Positions 29,530 through 38,782 of a stretch of 58,003 bases of DNA are shown here, in pieces (the stretch's first letter is position 1; the number at the start of each line of letters is the position of its first letter). The notes under the pieces are model-generated. The model was not told the DNA's origin, did no database searches, and worked only from the letters and a program-made list of their open reading frames with translations. This DNA is from a virus. The translations under genes and the position numbers were made by a program. Where the stretch lies: the IMG/VR virus record IMGVR_UViG_3300005293_000003, positions 1-58,003 of that record. One strand, given 5' to 3'.

Positions 29530-31305
29530 TCAAACCGGAAAGCCAAATTCCTTTAAGTATTCTACCGTTTGTTTGGCGCATCGTTCGAGTGTAAATCTGC
29601 GAGCCGAAGCTGCTGCCATCTCTGACTTTTTGGACAACTCATCTCTATTTTCATAAGCTCTACGCATTTGAGTAGCCATGCTGGACATAAGAGGTTTTGG
29701 ATATTGACCCATTGAGGTGTAGATGCCCTCTGCCGGAACCATTCGGAAATCGACCACGTATCCATTCTCATGGCTGAAGAATTCGCACACGCCTCCAAAA
29801 TCCACGCCAATGACTGGCCTTCCCATGCACTGCGCTTCGTGTTGGTGCCTTCCCCATCCCTCGGCTGAAGATCCAGAAACAAACACATTGATTGTTTTGT
29901 ACCACTCCACGAGCTGGGCTTGCTCGACATAGGTTTGAAGAACCTCAATGCGACTGTCCCCGCCTGTGTCTATAGGCGGGTCTTCCGCAAATGCCTTTAC
30001 CTTCAAACGCACGTCTGTCTCCTTTGGAAACGCCACTCGGAAAGCCTCTACAACAATACTGAAACCCTTCCTGATTCCGCCGCCTGCCGTCTTAGCCGCT
30101 GTACCAAACACGAGTGGCCCAATGACAACGTTCTTCACCAATGGAAAAACATTCGGGTCGAATCCCATTGGACAAATTCTGATCGGAGTATCTACTCCAC
30201 ACGAAGAGAATGAGGAGGCATTCCATGAATTTGGAGTGATAACCAATTTGCACTGATTCATTACTTCAACCGCCTTGGTTCTTCTTGGATCAACTGTCGA
30301 AACCAAACGAGGGGCTTCCCACATTGTTGACATAACATGCGCCTGTGTACCCAGCACCAAATTAGCCGGCTGGATCACGCAGGGGAAAATGACCAAATCC
30401 CAATCGTGCGGGTTCTGGTGTTTGCGAATGCAGGCTTTTAGCTCTGGCGCCAAAGCTCCGTGAATCTCATTCCAGGAAGGCGGGAAGATCTCCACCGCGT
30501 AATCCATCTTGAGAAGTTCCAAGGCCATCTGCGAAGAAAAGATCCCGTAGCCACTGGAGGAATCCAGGTGGGCTATGATCGGGATTAACTTCCTGGATTT
30601 AGGCTTAGTCTTAAATACGGAAGGGACATACTTTAGCCAGCTCTTGCTCTCTTCCAGGCGCTTGATGAGCGAGCCATCCTTGCAACGGTGAAATAGAACA
30701 GCTTGATCACTGACCAGCCGGCTGACGCTTTCGATGGTTGGGAAAGAGCAACCCTCAGAGGAAATGACATGCTGGATTAACGGAGTATGCGCAGCGTGGT
30801 GGCGCACATCATTGCACATGACCACATCAAAGGGGTGGGAGCGGCAGAGAAGGCCGTTGATTGTGTAATTGTGAACGTCTGGAGGATAAATCGCTACCCC
30901 GTTTAAGTGCCCGTCCCATTCGGACATGACGCAACCCATGAAGGGTTTGGCGCAGTCTTCTTTAGCCTCTTGCAGCGTTTGTAACCACCCTTTACGAAGC
31001 GGAACCGAATCGGCTTCCCACCAGAGCCAGTCAGAGTTTTGTTTGGCCAGATAGCGGGCGGTCGATTGCCAGGCCCAGTTTTGCGGGTAGGGCCAGTTCG
31101 GATCACCAGACCATTTATCATAGCAGAAAGGTAGGACATTGGAGAAACAACTTCGCGCCAGAGACAGGATATGAGCCGGGTTGAAAGATGTATCATGGGT
31201 CAGTAAGCAGGTAAATTCCACAGGACCGTCCAGCTTCAGGCACCATTCCAGGTTAGCAATAGCCAAGTGCTCATCCTTGGCACAGACGGGAAGTGCAACA
31301 ATCAT
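29530..31305 (-). CDS. two-domain glycosyltransferase (GT-A plus GT-B/GT4), 591 aa
   Basis: Residues about 1-225 look like a GT-A domain (MIVALPVCAKDEHLAIANLE, WLWWEADSVPL with an acidic motif). From about 235 a GT-B domain starts (IIAHLDSSSGYGIFSSQMAL) and ends with the GT4 hallmark region EVLQTYVEQAQLVEWY, VFVSGSSAEGWG and HEAQCMGRPVIGVDFGG. Such bifunctional enzymes can add two sugars in turn. The start overlaps the scaffold stop by four bases, so it is part of the late operon. The substrate is unknown. Confidence 0.85.
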   Translation of the reverse strand: MIVALPVCAKDEHLAIANLEWCLKLDGPVEFTCLLTHDTSFNPAHILSLARSCFSNVLPFCYDKWSGDPNWPYPQNWAWQSTARYLAKQNSDWLWWEADSVPLRKGWLQTLQEAKEDCAKPFMGCVMSEWDGHLNGVAIYPPDVHNYTINGLLCRSHPFDVVMCNDVRHHAAHTPLIQHVISSEGCSFPTIESVSRLVSDQAVLFHRCKDGSLIKRLEESKSWLKYVPSVFKTKPKSRKLIPIIAHLDSSSGYGIFSSQMALELLKMDYAVEIFPPSWNEIHGALAPELKACIRKHQNPHDWDLVIFPCVIQPANLVLGTQAHVMSTMWEAPRLVSTVDPRRTKAVEVMNQCKLVITPNSWNASSFSSCGVDTPIRICPMGFDPNVFPLVKNVVIGPLVFGTAAKTAGGGIRKGFSIVVEAFRVAFPKETDVRLKVKAFAEDPPIDTGGDSRIEVLQTYVEQAQLVEWYKTINVFVSGSSAEGWGRHQHEAQCMGRPVIGVDFGGVCEFFSHENGYVVDFRMVPAEGIYTSMGQYPKPLMSSMATQMRRAYENRDELSKKSEMAAASARRFTLERCAKQTVEYLKEFGFPV

Positions 31306-32438
31306 CGGCCAGCAAATCCACCGGCCTTCTCGATCATCTTAGCTAGAGCCTCGCCGTGGCCCAACCCTTCGTACTCCTTCTCTCCGGTTGTCTGCCGCTG
31401 GCCTTGTTCCAGGCCCGGTTCAGCCGAGCGCAGCTTGCCCAGTTCTTCTTTGAGTTGGGCGTTCTCCTTCATGGTCTCGGAAAAGGCCCTCTCAAACTCA
31501 GGCAGGGCCGAAGAAAAAGCAGCATAGCGGGCCTTCTCTTCAGCCGGGATATCGCCGGCATAGATGGTCCTGGCTTTCTCGATCCGATCCTTGACCGATT
31601 TATTCCAAGCTGCATCACCATCCTTGGTCTGGAATGGCGCAATCCCTTTCTCGGGATCGGACATGGATCTTATCTCACGGTCAAAAAGATTATTCATGTG
31701 CTCCTGCTGGCTGGCTCTCTCCCGGGCTTCGGCCTCCTGAAGCTTCTTCCAGTTGGAGGACGAATTCTCAATAACCTTGTTTCGTTCGATATTGAGTTTG
31801 TCCATGTCGGCAAAAGCTTTCACAATTCCCCCTGTCTCAAATGGGCTCATCTCTTCGGTCAAGGCTTTCAACTGCTCCTTGCGCCATTTGCTGTTGGGCA
31901 ACTCCAGCAATTCCAACACCTGGTCGGCCTTGTCCTCGACTGAGATCTTGATCAGGTTCTTGATGTCTTCCTTCTGGCTATTAAAGTACTCCTGAAATTT
32001 GTCGGATCTTTCAAGCGCGATAGCTTCCAATTTCTCGGAGAGCTTCTGGCGCTCAGTCTTGATGTCCTCATATTCCTTGGGGTCAAACCCGTTGAATTTG
32101 TCCAGGCGGGACTTTAACTCATCACGTTCCTTTTCCACCTTGGTCTTGGCAGCATGGAATTCCGCCCACTCCGCAGCCTTGCGCGGCACCGGAGGACGGT
32201 CTATCTTTGGAGCTTCCAAGGTAGACTTATCCGGCGTCTCTTCAGGTTGGGGTGCCGGATCTGTTTGGACTGGCTCTGATGGCTTGGCCCGCTGCACCTT
32301 GGCCTCGGCAAAAGCTTTCTCGGCGGCTTGCAGAAACACCGGATCATCAAAACCTTTGGCGATTATAGGATCTCCTTGGCTGGGATTGGTCGTGGCAACG
32401 GTGACGGGGGCTGATGGTGTGATGGTTGGTTCTGCCAT
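31302..32438 (-). CDS. scaffolding protein, 378 aa
   Basis: A Pro/Glu-rich N-terminus is followed by a highly charged helical and coiled-coil body (KTKVEKERDELKSRLDKF, ERQKLSEKLEAIALERSDKF) and a C-terminal helix. There are no enzyme motifs. The composition, length and position after the portal gene are those of a podovirus scaffold. Normally the capsid gene follows directly; here the glyco cassette intervenes. Confidence 0.75.
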   Translation of the reverse strand: MAEPTITPSAPVTVATTNPSQGDPIIAKGFDDPVFLQAAEKAFAEAKVQRAKPSEPVQTDPAPQPEETPDKSTLEAPKIDRPPVPRKAAEWAEFHAAKTKVEKERDELKSRLDKFNGFDPKEYEDIKTERQKLSEKLEAIALERSDKFQEYFNSQKEDIKNLIKISVEDKADQVLELLELPNSKWRKEQLKALTEEMSPFETGGIVKAFADMDKLNIERNKVIENSSSNWKKLQEAEARERASQQEHMNNLFDREIRSMSDPEKGIAPFQTKDGDAAWNKSVKDRIEKARTIYAGDIPAEEKARYAAFSSALPEFERAFSETMKENAQLKEELGKLRSAEPGLEQGQRQTTGEKEYEGLGHGEALAKMIEKAGGFAGR

Positions 32439-32440
32439 AA

Positions 32441-32821
32441 TTACTGCATTTCAATTTCTGAAGTTGGATAAACTCGTGGATCAAAATCCGCCTCAACTTC
32501 TACTTGGGCTGCCGGGGCTCTAATCGCTAGACTAAACACCGCATTCAAACAATCCTGATAGCCTTCCTTGCGGCCCAGTTCAATAGCGGCCTCGATATCG
32601 CTGATCGGTCTCTCAGCCCTGCCGCCGCGTAATGGGTATCCTGACGGCGCCGCGTTGCGCAGGGCTGAGAGGGCATGTTGCCATTGTGGTTTGGACCAGA
32701 GATCCCTGGCGAAGGACAGGAACTCGGGGGTCTCACGCCAAGTCTTCAGGTCCATGCCTGTAAAGACCATCTTGATGATCGTGAGCTTCTTGCTCTTAAA
32801 CCAATCCAGGGGATTCTTCAT
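32441..32821 (-). CDS. hypothetical virion-module protein, 126 aa
   Basis: ATG 32819-32821 overlaps the portal stop. The sequence has a WKPQWQHALSAL-like stretch, an acidic Ser/Pro tail and a helix (EAAIELGRKEGYQDCLNAVF). Similar small genes lie between portal and scaffold in other podoviruses, but the function is unknown to me. Confidence 0.6.
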   Translation of the reverse strand: MKNPLDWFKSKKLTIIKMVFTGMDLKTWRETPEFLSFARDLWSKPQWQHALSALRNAAPSGYPLRGGRAERPISDIEAAIELGRKEGYQDCLNAVFSLAIRAPAAQVEVEADFDPRVYPTSEIEMQ

Positions 32822-35133
32822 TCACCATTGGTTTTGGCATCGGCTGTTTCCTTCTGGATGCGAAGTTTTGCAGCGGCAGACATATCGTTGATTGTAAGCT
32901 TCTGTACCGCCAGGGCCGCACTCTGCTGGGCCTTGGCATCTTTATGCTGCAATCCAGCTCGAGTCTTGATCGTATCCAGCTTGATCTTGTTCTCTAACTC
33001 GGCCTGTTTGATGACCGTATCCGGGTCAGTTCCATTTCGGATCGCTCCGGCTCGTTGCTGGGCCATCATCATTTCCTGTTGCTGTTTCTGTTGCTGCTCG
33101 GCTTGCTGTTCCATCAGCTTGCGCAGCTTGTCTGTTCCTTGAGCCAGTTGCTTCCATTGGTCTTCCAAGGTATTCAGGATGTCCTTCCGGCTGGGGTCCT
33201 GAGCCATGCGTTGCAGGTGCGCGGCGATGGCTGGACCAATCAATTCCAGGAAAGCCAGAATCTCATGCGGATCACCGCCCTGCTGCACACTGTCCAGGGC
33301 CTGAGAGCCAGCTTGCAAGAAAGTCTGGGCGAAGATAACCGGGTTCTGTGTGGCTGTGACCACCGGCGCAATCCCATCGTGCATCGAGGAGACCTGCAAC
33401 ATGGCAAAAGCTTGCTGGTCACTACCTAAATCGCTCGGGGTTGGCTTGGGGTTGTAGCGCTGGACCTTGGCCTCATTGGTATAGACCGAGATGGCGTCGT
33501 CAATAAAGTTGGCACGGCCTGTCTCATTGAGCATGGGAAAGAATGGCATGAGAGCCCCCAGAGCCTGCTGGCGCATCGTGGCCGATCCATTGCCCATGTT
33601 CCTATCTGATTTGATGCTCTCGATCATGCGCAGGGCTTCCTTGGGCACACCGCGACGGATGCAGCGGGCCTGGAATTCCAGGGCCATCCTTGCACCCTTT
33701 CCCATCGAAGCGTTTAGTCCTGGATTGGAAATCCTGTAGTAGAGTTGTTTGTAAGCGGCGTCCAGATAGGAATAGAAACGGTTCACGGCGGAGTTTCCCA
33801 GCACACTAGCCATGCTCATGCGCTGCTGAAATTCACCCAGGGTCATCGGGTTTCCTGGCTTGGGGTCCAGGCGAGGACGATAGATTCCGGTATTGGCTTC
33901 GAGCATCGCATCCAGGTCACGGTTCATGCCTACGGCTGTTTCGATGTCGCCCAGGATCGTTGATTGCTGGATATCAAAATCAGGTCCTACGACATTACAT
34001 CCCCCGCCTATGTGCACTATGGCGGCCTTTTGAAGGGCAGCGGCAGTCTTGGCCTGAAAGGTGATTCCCAGTTTAAGAAAGGTGGCATCCAGCATGGAAC
34101 AGCGTAGCCGTGATTTCTGAATCATGGGCACGTAGATGTCTTTTCCTAGTCCTGTAGCGCCATGCCAGGAACCTGACTTCACCTCGAAGAAGAACGGAGC
34201 AATCACCTCGGAAGCATCGGTGAACTTGTTTACCTTCTTGTAGAGGAATTTCTTGTCCTTGTTCTGGCCGGTGCGCTCGATAATGAAATGGCTCCACTTA
34301 CCGTTAAACTCTCGCACGTAGACATGGGCTACTTGCACCGATGGCATCCTCATCGAAGTGGACAGGTCATGATCCCGGAGCTGGTTCTGGATCTCGATAG
34401 CATCCTGTTCTCCATTGACCTGCTTGGGAGTGGCCCTACGAATGGCCTCCTTGCACTCGGATACATCCCAGCCCAACTCCCTGGCCGAACTCTCATTTCG
34501 GATTCGATTGTAAAGCTTATGCGCAGCCATATCCTGGATCACTACGAATAGCTCAAACTCATCTTCGATATCACATTCCGTAGCATCGGGCACCAGCACC
34601 CTCCAATGGGCGATGCGTTTGAATCGCCAGTCCAGCGTATCCTCCCACATGAGGAACCCTTTCCCAAATCCCAGGAAATCATTGATCATGCTCCAGACAC
34701 TGAAATCAAAGCTGCCATAGTTCTCTAGTAGTCTATCCATCTCCTCGGTGATGACATTCGAGCAATGCTCGGTCAACTCCGGGTTGTAGTCCTCGCACTG
34801 GATAACGGCATAGTGCTTGCCGGAAGCAAAGAGGTCGTAGTAGGGGGCGCAGCCGGCTGAGAGCTGGGCTGGCCCTTCCAGGGTGTTGAAGTTGGCGCGG
34901 CGGGACTGGCCGGCATTCTTTAGCTTGGAAGAGTTGTAGGGCGGGTTGCCGTCGAACATGGACTGAACTCGGGCATCGGCCTCCTCTCGTCCCTTGTTGG
35001 CATCAAGCAGGGTGGAGACGATTTGAAAAGTCTGATTGGCGTCATCGCATCTGGACTTGGGCGGCTTGCCGTTATCGGATAGGGTCTTTAGTCCGAAGCC
35101 ATCCTGGGGCCAGTTGGGAGTGTTGGTGTCCAT
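32818..35133 (-). CDS. portal (head-to-tail connector) protein, 771 aa
   Basis: ATG at 35131-35133 (MDTNTPNWPQDGF) is chosen since the frame further upstream overlaps another gene. The product has portal-like features: NFNTLEGPAQLSAGCAPYYD, DFLGFGKGFLMWEDTLDWRF, RPRLDPKPGNPMTLGEFQQR, and a C-terminal Gln-rich coiled coil (LRKLMEQQAEQQQKQQQEMM). It sits directly after terminase and two small genes and before the scaffold. Size agrees with the large portal of P22-like and related podoviruses. Confidence 0.8.
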   Translation of the reverse strand: MDTNTPNWPQDGFGLKTLSDNGKPPKSRCDDANQTFQIVSTLLDANKGREEADARVQSMFDGNPPYNSSKLKNAGQSRRANFNTLEGPAQLSAGCAPYYDLFASGKHYAVIQCEDYNPELTEHCSNVITEEMDRLLENYGSFDFSVWSMINDFLGFGKGFLMWEDTLDWRFKRIAHWRVLVPDATECDIEDEFELFVVIQDMAAHKLYNRIRNESSARELGWDVSECKEAIRRATPKQVNGEQDAIEIQNQLRDHDLSTSMRMPSVQVAHVYVREFNGKWSHFIIERTGQNKDKKFLYKKVNKFTDASEVIAPFFFEVKSGSWHGATGLGKDIYVPMIQKSRLRCSMLDATFLKLGITFQAKTAAALQKAAIVHIGGGCNVVGPDFDIQQSTILGDIETAVGMNRDLDAMLEANTGIYRPRLDPKPGNPMTLGEFQQRMSMASVLGNSAVNRFYSYLDAAYKQLYYRISNPGLNASMGKGARMALEFQARCIRRGVPKEALRMIESIKSDRNMGNGSATMRQQALGALMPFFPMLNETGRANFIDDAISVYTNEAKVQRYNPKPTPSDLGSDQQAFAMLQVSSMHDGIAPVVTATQNPVIFAQTFLQAGSQALDSVQQGGDPHEILAFLELIGPAIAAHLQRMAQDPSRKDILNTLEDQWKQLAQGTDKLRKLMEQQAEQQQKQQQEMMMAQQRAGAIRNGTDPDTVIKQAELENKIKLDTIKTRAGLQHKDAKAQQSAALAVQKLTINDMSAAAKLRIQKETADAKTNGE

Positions 35134-35134
35134 A

Positions 35135-35761
35135 TTATTTCTGCCAGCAGTAATCAGGCAGCGCTGCTTCCTGTTCCGGGGACAACTTTTCCCTGACGAC
35201 TTCCTGAGGCATCTGAACAAGAGCTTTCAAGCTGCACCCGCATATTGCGCAGGCATACAAAGAAGAGTCATACGCCCCTTGCCTTGATCCGACAAATGAA
35301 TTCACAATCGCGTGCAGCGGGGAATTGCAGGTGGCACACCCAGCCGGATGGACATTAAGGGGGCATCGGACACAAACAGCCGAGCGTTCGTTGGAGGTTT
35401 CCAGAGTTACCTTGGGTCGTCCATTAAGTTGCCATGACACTAGCGATTTAGTTCCGGTTATGACTTGTTCACCCGTGATGTGGAAGGTGGGAACGGGCTT
35501 GTCTCCAGGTGAATCATAGTGGCATTTATCCGGGGGCAACAGCCGGCAGAGCTGGTCTTGGACAAGTGCGGACAGGTTGCCTGGAACTGGGATTCCGTTA
35601 GCCTGGTAGTGCCGGGTCAGGTCGTTGATCAGATCGGGAAGCGAGAGATAGTGTTTACCCCGGTCCTTCTCAGGGTCAGGGAACCGCCGCCCGGTTTCTG
35701 GCACCATATAGCGGAAATATCCAGGGGGACATTCTCTAGTATTGTGCAGAACCAGGCTCAT
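35135..35761 (-). CDS. conserved phage protein with zinc-binding Cys, 208 aa
   Basis: Ends one base before the portal ATG. The first half has PPGYFRYMVPETGRRF and a helical stretch, and the second half has CVRCPLNVHPAGCATC, then YACAICGCSLKALVQMP and a C-terminal LPDYCW. The Cys pairs suggest two zinc sites. Similar proteins occur in the packaging modules of environmental phages as I recall, of unknown role. It may be a packaging accessory factor. Confidence 0.7.
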   Translation of the reverse strand: MSLVLHNTRECPPGYFRYMVPETGRRFPDPEKDRGKHYLSLPDLINDLTRHYQANGIPVPGNLSALVQDQLCRLLPPDKCHYDSPGDKPVPTFHITGEQVITGTKSLVSWQLNGRPKVTLETSNERSAVCVRCPLNVHPAGCATCNSPLHAIVNSFVGSRQGAYDSSLYACAICGCSLKALVQMPQEVVREKLSPEQEAALPDYCWQK

Positions 35762-35979
35762 TTAATCTCAACCGAGTTTAACCGGCAGAAATCCCATGCT
35801 TCATCTACGGCCTGCTTCTCCAGGGGAAATAATTTCTGGCCGAAATAGATCCGGCCATCCACGCACAAATCCACCCGCCAGTTAAGGGCTTTGTCGCAAG
35901 GGACCGGGACCGTGAACAACCTAGCCTGACAAGGTGTTTTCAGGTCCTCGCGTAAATCCGAATAGGGATGCTCGAACAT
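35758..35979 (-). CDS. hypothetical protein, 73 aa
   Basis: ATG 35977-35979. A beta-rich centre (RVDLCVDGRIYFGQKLFPLE) is followed by a helix (KQAVDEAWDFCRL). The stop overlaps the next start by four bases. It lies between terminase and portal. No family is recognised. Confidence 0.6.
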   Translation of the reverse strand: MFEHPYSDLREDLKTPCQARLFTVPVPCDKALNWRVDLCVDGRIYFGQKLFPLEKQAVDEAWDFCRLNSVEIK

Positions 35980-35982
35980 AAA

Positions 35983-37800
35983 TCACCAGTCAGAAAAGAT
36001 TTCTTCTTGCAACTCAAATTGATTATTGAAGCGCGTGTCCTCATCATAGACCTCATCCTGCGCTTTGACGAAGTTATTATTGGCCTCGGGCTCAAAGGCC
36101 AGCTTCCTGGCCGGGGCCAAGCCTCGCTGCCGGGCCACCTCGCAGAGGATCGAAACCGCATCGGCATGGTCGGGAGACCTTCCAAACTTCAACTTCATCT
36201 CATCCTTGGTCTGAATCTCGGTCTTGCGATTCTTGAGCGTATAGGTTCTGAAGCAAAAACCTCTCACAGCTTCGGTATAAAGCCCCTTTAACTGACCGGC
36301 TTTGAGTAATTCCTTGCAGGAATACCAAAGTTCAGTAACACGCCGGTCATATACCTCAAAAGAGGGCCGGGGGTCTTCCTCGCTGGCTGGTTTGTCACTC
36401 GCCATGCCGCCAAACTCAACCTTGATGCACTCGCCCCAGTCCTCGCGCAGGTGGGAATAGACCCCTTTTCCAATGCCTGTGCCATCCGAGCCAAAGAATT
36501 GCGGGGCAACACCTCTCTTTTTACACTCGGCAATCACCCATTGGGCAATCTGCCAATCAATTTCATGCTCGGTCGTAGCCAGAGGCTTAAACTCCAGCAT
36601 TTCGGTGCATTGCACGGCCAATTTGGTCATGGTGAGATCTCCAAGGAGCCCAAACTGCAACACGCAGCCATCGCCGCCAAACGCCGGGTCCAGCGCAGCT
36701 ATCGGGGTGGCCCGGGAAAGAAAGGTGTGTTTGCCTCTGCCGTCGTACTTCCTGATCATCACCTCATCCATGACCGTGTTGGATATTCCAGCCGGTGGGG
36801 GGCGCCCACGAGTCCATTTCCAATACTCGATGGTGTCTTCCTTGCCCCGGTCCATCAGATGATTCTCGTAGGAGTAGAGAAAGCTGAAGATCGTCTTGCC
36901 TGCTTTCACATTGGGGGAATCCCAACCCTGGAAATTCACAGTCAGGCCCGGCTTTAAGCACAGGTCCTTCTCCTCGCCTTTGGCGGGCCATTCCAGGGCA
37001 TCTATGGAAATCGAGTCCCAGCCACCCACAGGTTGGCAAGCCCGGTCAAACGGGTCCAACTCTCGGGAAATTGGATTGCCGATGAGCAGTACTGTCAGAT
37101 CCGAGCAACCGCCTTCCATGTTGGGGATGGCTTTGAAGATGGCCTCGGGGGTGTCGGTGGCTTCATCTACAATCAGCATGATCCGCTTGGCATGTTGGCC
37201 CTGAATCTTGGCCACGGTCTTGCCCAGTTCGCCCTGTTCGACCGAAAGAGCGCTGATCGCGCGCTTAAAATCACCTTTCTCCCTCTGAAGGATCGTCTGG
37301 GAATCCAGGAGATTTCCGCAATTGACCCGCGCCTCATCAATCTTGAACTTCTCAGCCGCCGACTGCTTGGCCATGTGGTAGAGATCCTGAATTACCGGCC
37401 AGATCCGGCGTTTGACCATCACCCCGCTAGTGCTGGTAAGCATCACCGCCGAATTCTCCATGTCACAGAGCCACCAAAGAAAGGCATAATGGCCGGCGGT
37501 AAAGGTTTTGCCCGCTGACTTGCACCCGGGCCAGTAGACAAAGCGCTGAATCACGTTCCCGATCTTGATGGCATGCTCGGTCTGGCAGAGAGACCTGATC
37601 TGGGTCCGACTCCACTCATGAAATTTCACCTCCGGCAGCACCATCCTGGAGATATTCATGAAATGCCGGTACTTGCCCAGGCCCCCTTTCTCTGACGGAT
37701 GATCCACCTTGAAACAGTACATCTCCAATTGGAGATCGTTTAACTGGAATGGGAACTTAAGCCCGTATTTGTGCGGGATAGCCTGAACCTGGGTCGTCAC
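35983..37800 (-). CDS. terL: terminase large subunit, 605 aa
   Basis: The GTG start (37798-37800) overlaps the previous stop as GTGA. Walker A is GCKSAGKT at residues 92-99, and Walker B is MLIVDEAT ending near residue 215 (with a following DTPEA). The C-terminal nuclease domain starts near AALDPAFGGDGC and has DGTGIGKGVYSHL and SPDHADAVS, providing Asp residues for metal binding. The enzyme cuts and pumps the genome into the capsid. The length is typical, and the portal follows two genes later. Confidence 0.93.
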   Translation of the reverse strand: MTTQVQAIPHKYGLKFPFQLNDLQLEMYCFKVDHPSEKGGLGKYRHFMNISRMVLPEVKFHEWSRTQIRSLCQTEHAIKIGNVIQRFVYWPGCKSAGKTFTAGHYAFLWWLCDMENSAVMLTSTSGVMVKRRIWPVIQDLYHMAKQSAAEKFKIDEARVNCGNLLDSQTILQREKGDFKRAISALSVEQGELGKTVAKIQGQHAKRIMLIVDEATDTPEAIFKAIPNMEGGCSDLTVLLIGNPISRELDPFDRACQPVGGWDSISIDALEWPAKGEEKDLCLKPGLTVNFQGWDSPNVKAGKTIFSFLYSYENHLMDRGKEDTIEYWKWTRGRPPPAGISNTVMDEVMIRKYDGRGKHTFLSRATPIAALDPAFGGDGCVLQFGLLGDLTMTKLAVQCTEMLEFKPLATTEHEIDWQIAQWVIAECKKRGVAPQFFGSDGTGIGKGVYSHLREDWGECIKVEFGGMASDKPASEEDPRPSFEVYDRRVTELWYSCKELLKAGQLKGLYTEAVRGFCFRTYTLKNRKTEIQTKDEMKLKFGRSPDHADAVSILCEVARQRGLAPARKLAFEPEANNNFVKAQDEVYDEDTRFNNQFELQEEIFSDW

Positions 37801-38057
37801 GACCCGTGCGGATGCAGGTTATTGGCAAAACAGAAACACTCCGCGTAGTTCATGAAGGTTTTTGGATCTATATCCCAGTCTTGGAATTTCTCACAGAGCC
37901 AGAAACCAAATGTCTCATGAATCTGACCGGAAACAGGATGATCCATGAAACTTTTCAGAGCCGATTCAACTTCCTGTTCCTGGAATTCTGTCAGCTCTGT
38001 AGTCATTGGATGGGAAATTTGAGATTGTACTTGTGGGGGATGGCGGTCACTGTTCAT
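37797..38057 (-). CDS. hypothetical protein, 86 aa
   Basis: Acidic helical protein (ELTEFQEQEVESALKSFMDH, ETFGFWLCEKFQDWDID). An internal Met (MTTELTEF, near 38006) could also be the start. The stop overlaps the terminase GTG. No family is recognised. Confidence 0.6.
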   Translation of the reverse strand: MNSDRHPPQVQSQISHPMTTELTEFQEQEVESALKSFMDHPVSGQIHETFGFWLCEKFQDWDIDPKTFMNYAECFCFANNLHPHGS

Positions 38058-38289
38058 CTTTTCGGACGGCCCAATTCTTCTGGTATTGCTTCTGGATAGT
38101 CAGCCACTCCTCGATTTGTCCTTGCTGTGCGTAGAAATTACCTTTCCCAGAATCATAACCCCCGGTATTGGATTGACCATCATCAGTATCCCAGGTGACA
38201 AATATACGAACCGAATCCACATGCTCCCGGATTTGGGCAACATGATCATCAACCATTTTGCAAAGAGCTTCTTTTTCTTCCTTGGTCAT
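38047..38289 (-). CDS. hypothetical protein, 80 aa
   Basis: The product has a charged N-terminal helix (KEEKEALCKMVDDHVAQIRE) and a central beta segment (VRIFVTWDTDDG) with a Gly-rich loop. It is a small leftward gene just upstream of the terminase, overlapping both neighbours. No function is recognised. Confidence 0.6.
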   Translation of the reverse strand: MTKEEKEALCKMVDDHVAQIREHVDSVRIFVTWDTDDGQSNTGGYDSGKGNFYAQQGQIEEWLTIQKQYQKNWAVRKDEQ

Positions 38290-38555
38290 GGCTGCCTCAC
38301 CCTCAACACCCAGTTGGTAAAAAAGCGGTTGGTGTACTCACGGCTGATGTACTCAACATTTCCCGGCAGTCGCTCGTACATGAACTTCCCGTTATTGACC
38401 CATTGGTTTGAATTGTCCGTCACAGCCGATTGCAATTGTCCGACTACATCGGCCCGGCCAGCGTCAAAGCCATCGGCAAAGGATCTATGCTTAACAATGC
38501 TGGCAAAGACGCAAGTTAGACCGGCGAAGAATGCAAAGGCAAGGAGGGTTTTCAT
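38286..38555 (-). CDS. signal-anchored hypothetical protein, 89 aa
   Basis: ATG 38553-38555 (MKTLLAFAFFAGLTCVFASI) chosen over a longer frame. The first 20 residues are a membrane anchor or signal. The rest is polar (SNQWVNNGKFMYERLPGNVE). First gene of the leftward packaging operon after the divergent island at 38693. It may be anchored in the inner membrane. Confidence 0.6.
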   Translation of the reverse strand: MKTLLAFAFFAGLTCVFASIVKHRSFADGFDAGRADVVGQLQSAVTDNSNQWVNNGKFMYERLPGNVEYISREYTNRFFTNWVLRVRQP

Positions 38556-38692
38556 TGGGGTATGGATTTCCAGAGAAGATTCATGCTTGACAAATAGCTC
38601 TAAAAATAGGATTTGAACAGCATTGTTGTTGTATGGCCCGGTCGGATGGACCATGACACAACACAAGCCGGAGTGAAAACCGGATAGGACCA

Positions 38693-38782
38693 ATGAAAAA
38701 TAACTCTTTAGTTTGCCCGGTGCCGCAAGGCAGCTTCAACGGGTCCATCCACGAAGATTTTCACCCGGGCAAACTTCTATGA
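38693..38782 (+). CDS. microprotein, 29 aa
   Basis: ATG 38693-38695 preceded by GGATAGGACCA, which contains AGGA five bases upstream, and the TGA overlaps the ATG of the HNH gene as ATGA. The product is MKNNSLVCPVPQGSFNGS and a short polar end. The Shine-Dalgarno sequence and the overlap support translation; it may be a leader for the nuclease. Confidence 0.45.
   Translation: MKNNSLVCPVPQGSFNGSIHEDFHPGKLL

Noticed and set aside
35134-35220. Extended N-terminus of the portal gene to 35220
   Set aside because: It overlaps the preceding gene and encodes a basic nonsense-like stretch; ATG 35131-35133 follows the preceding stop by one base.
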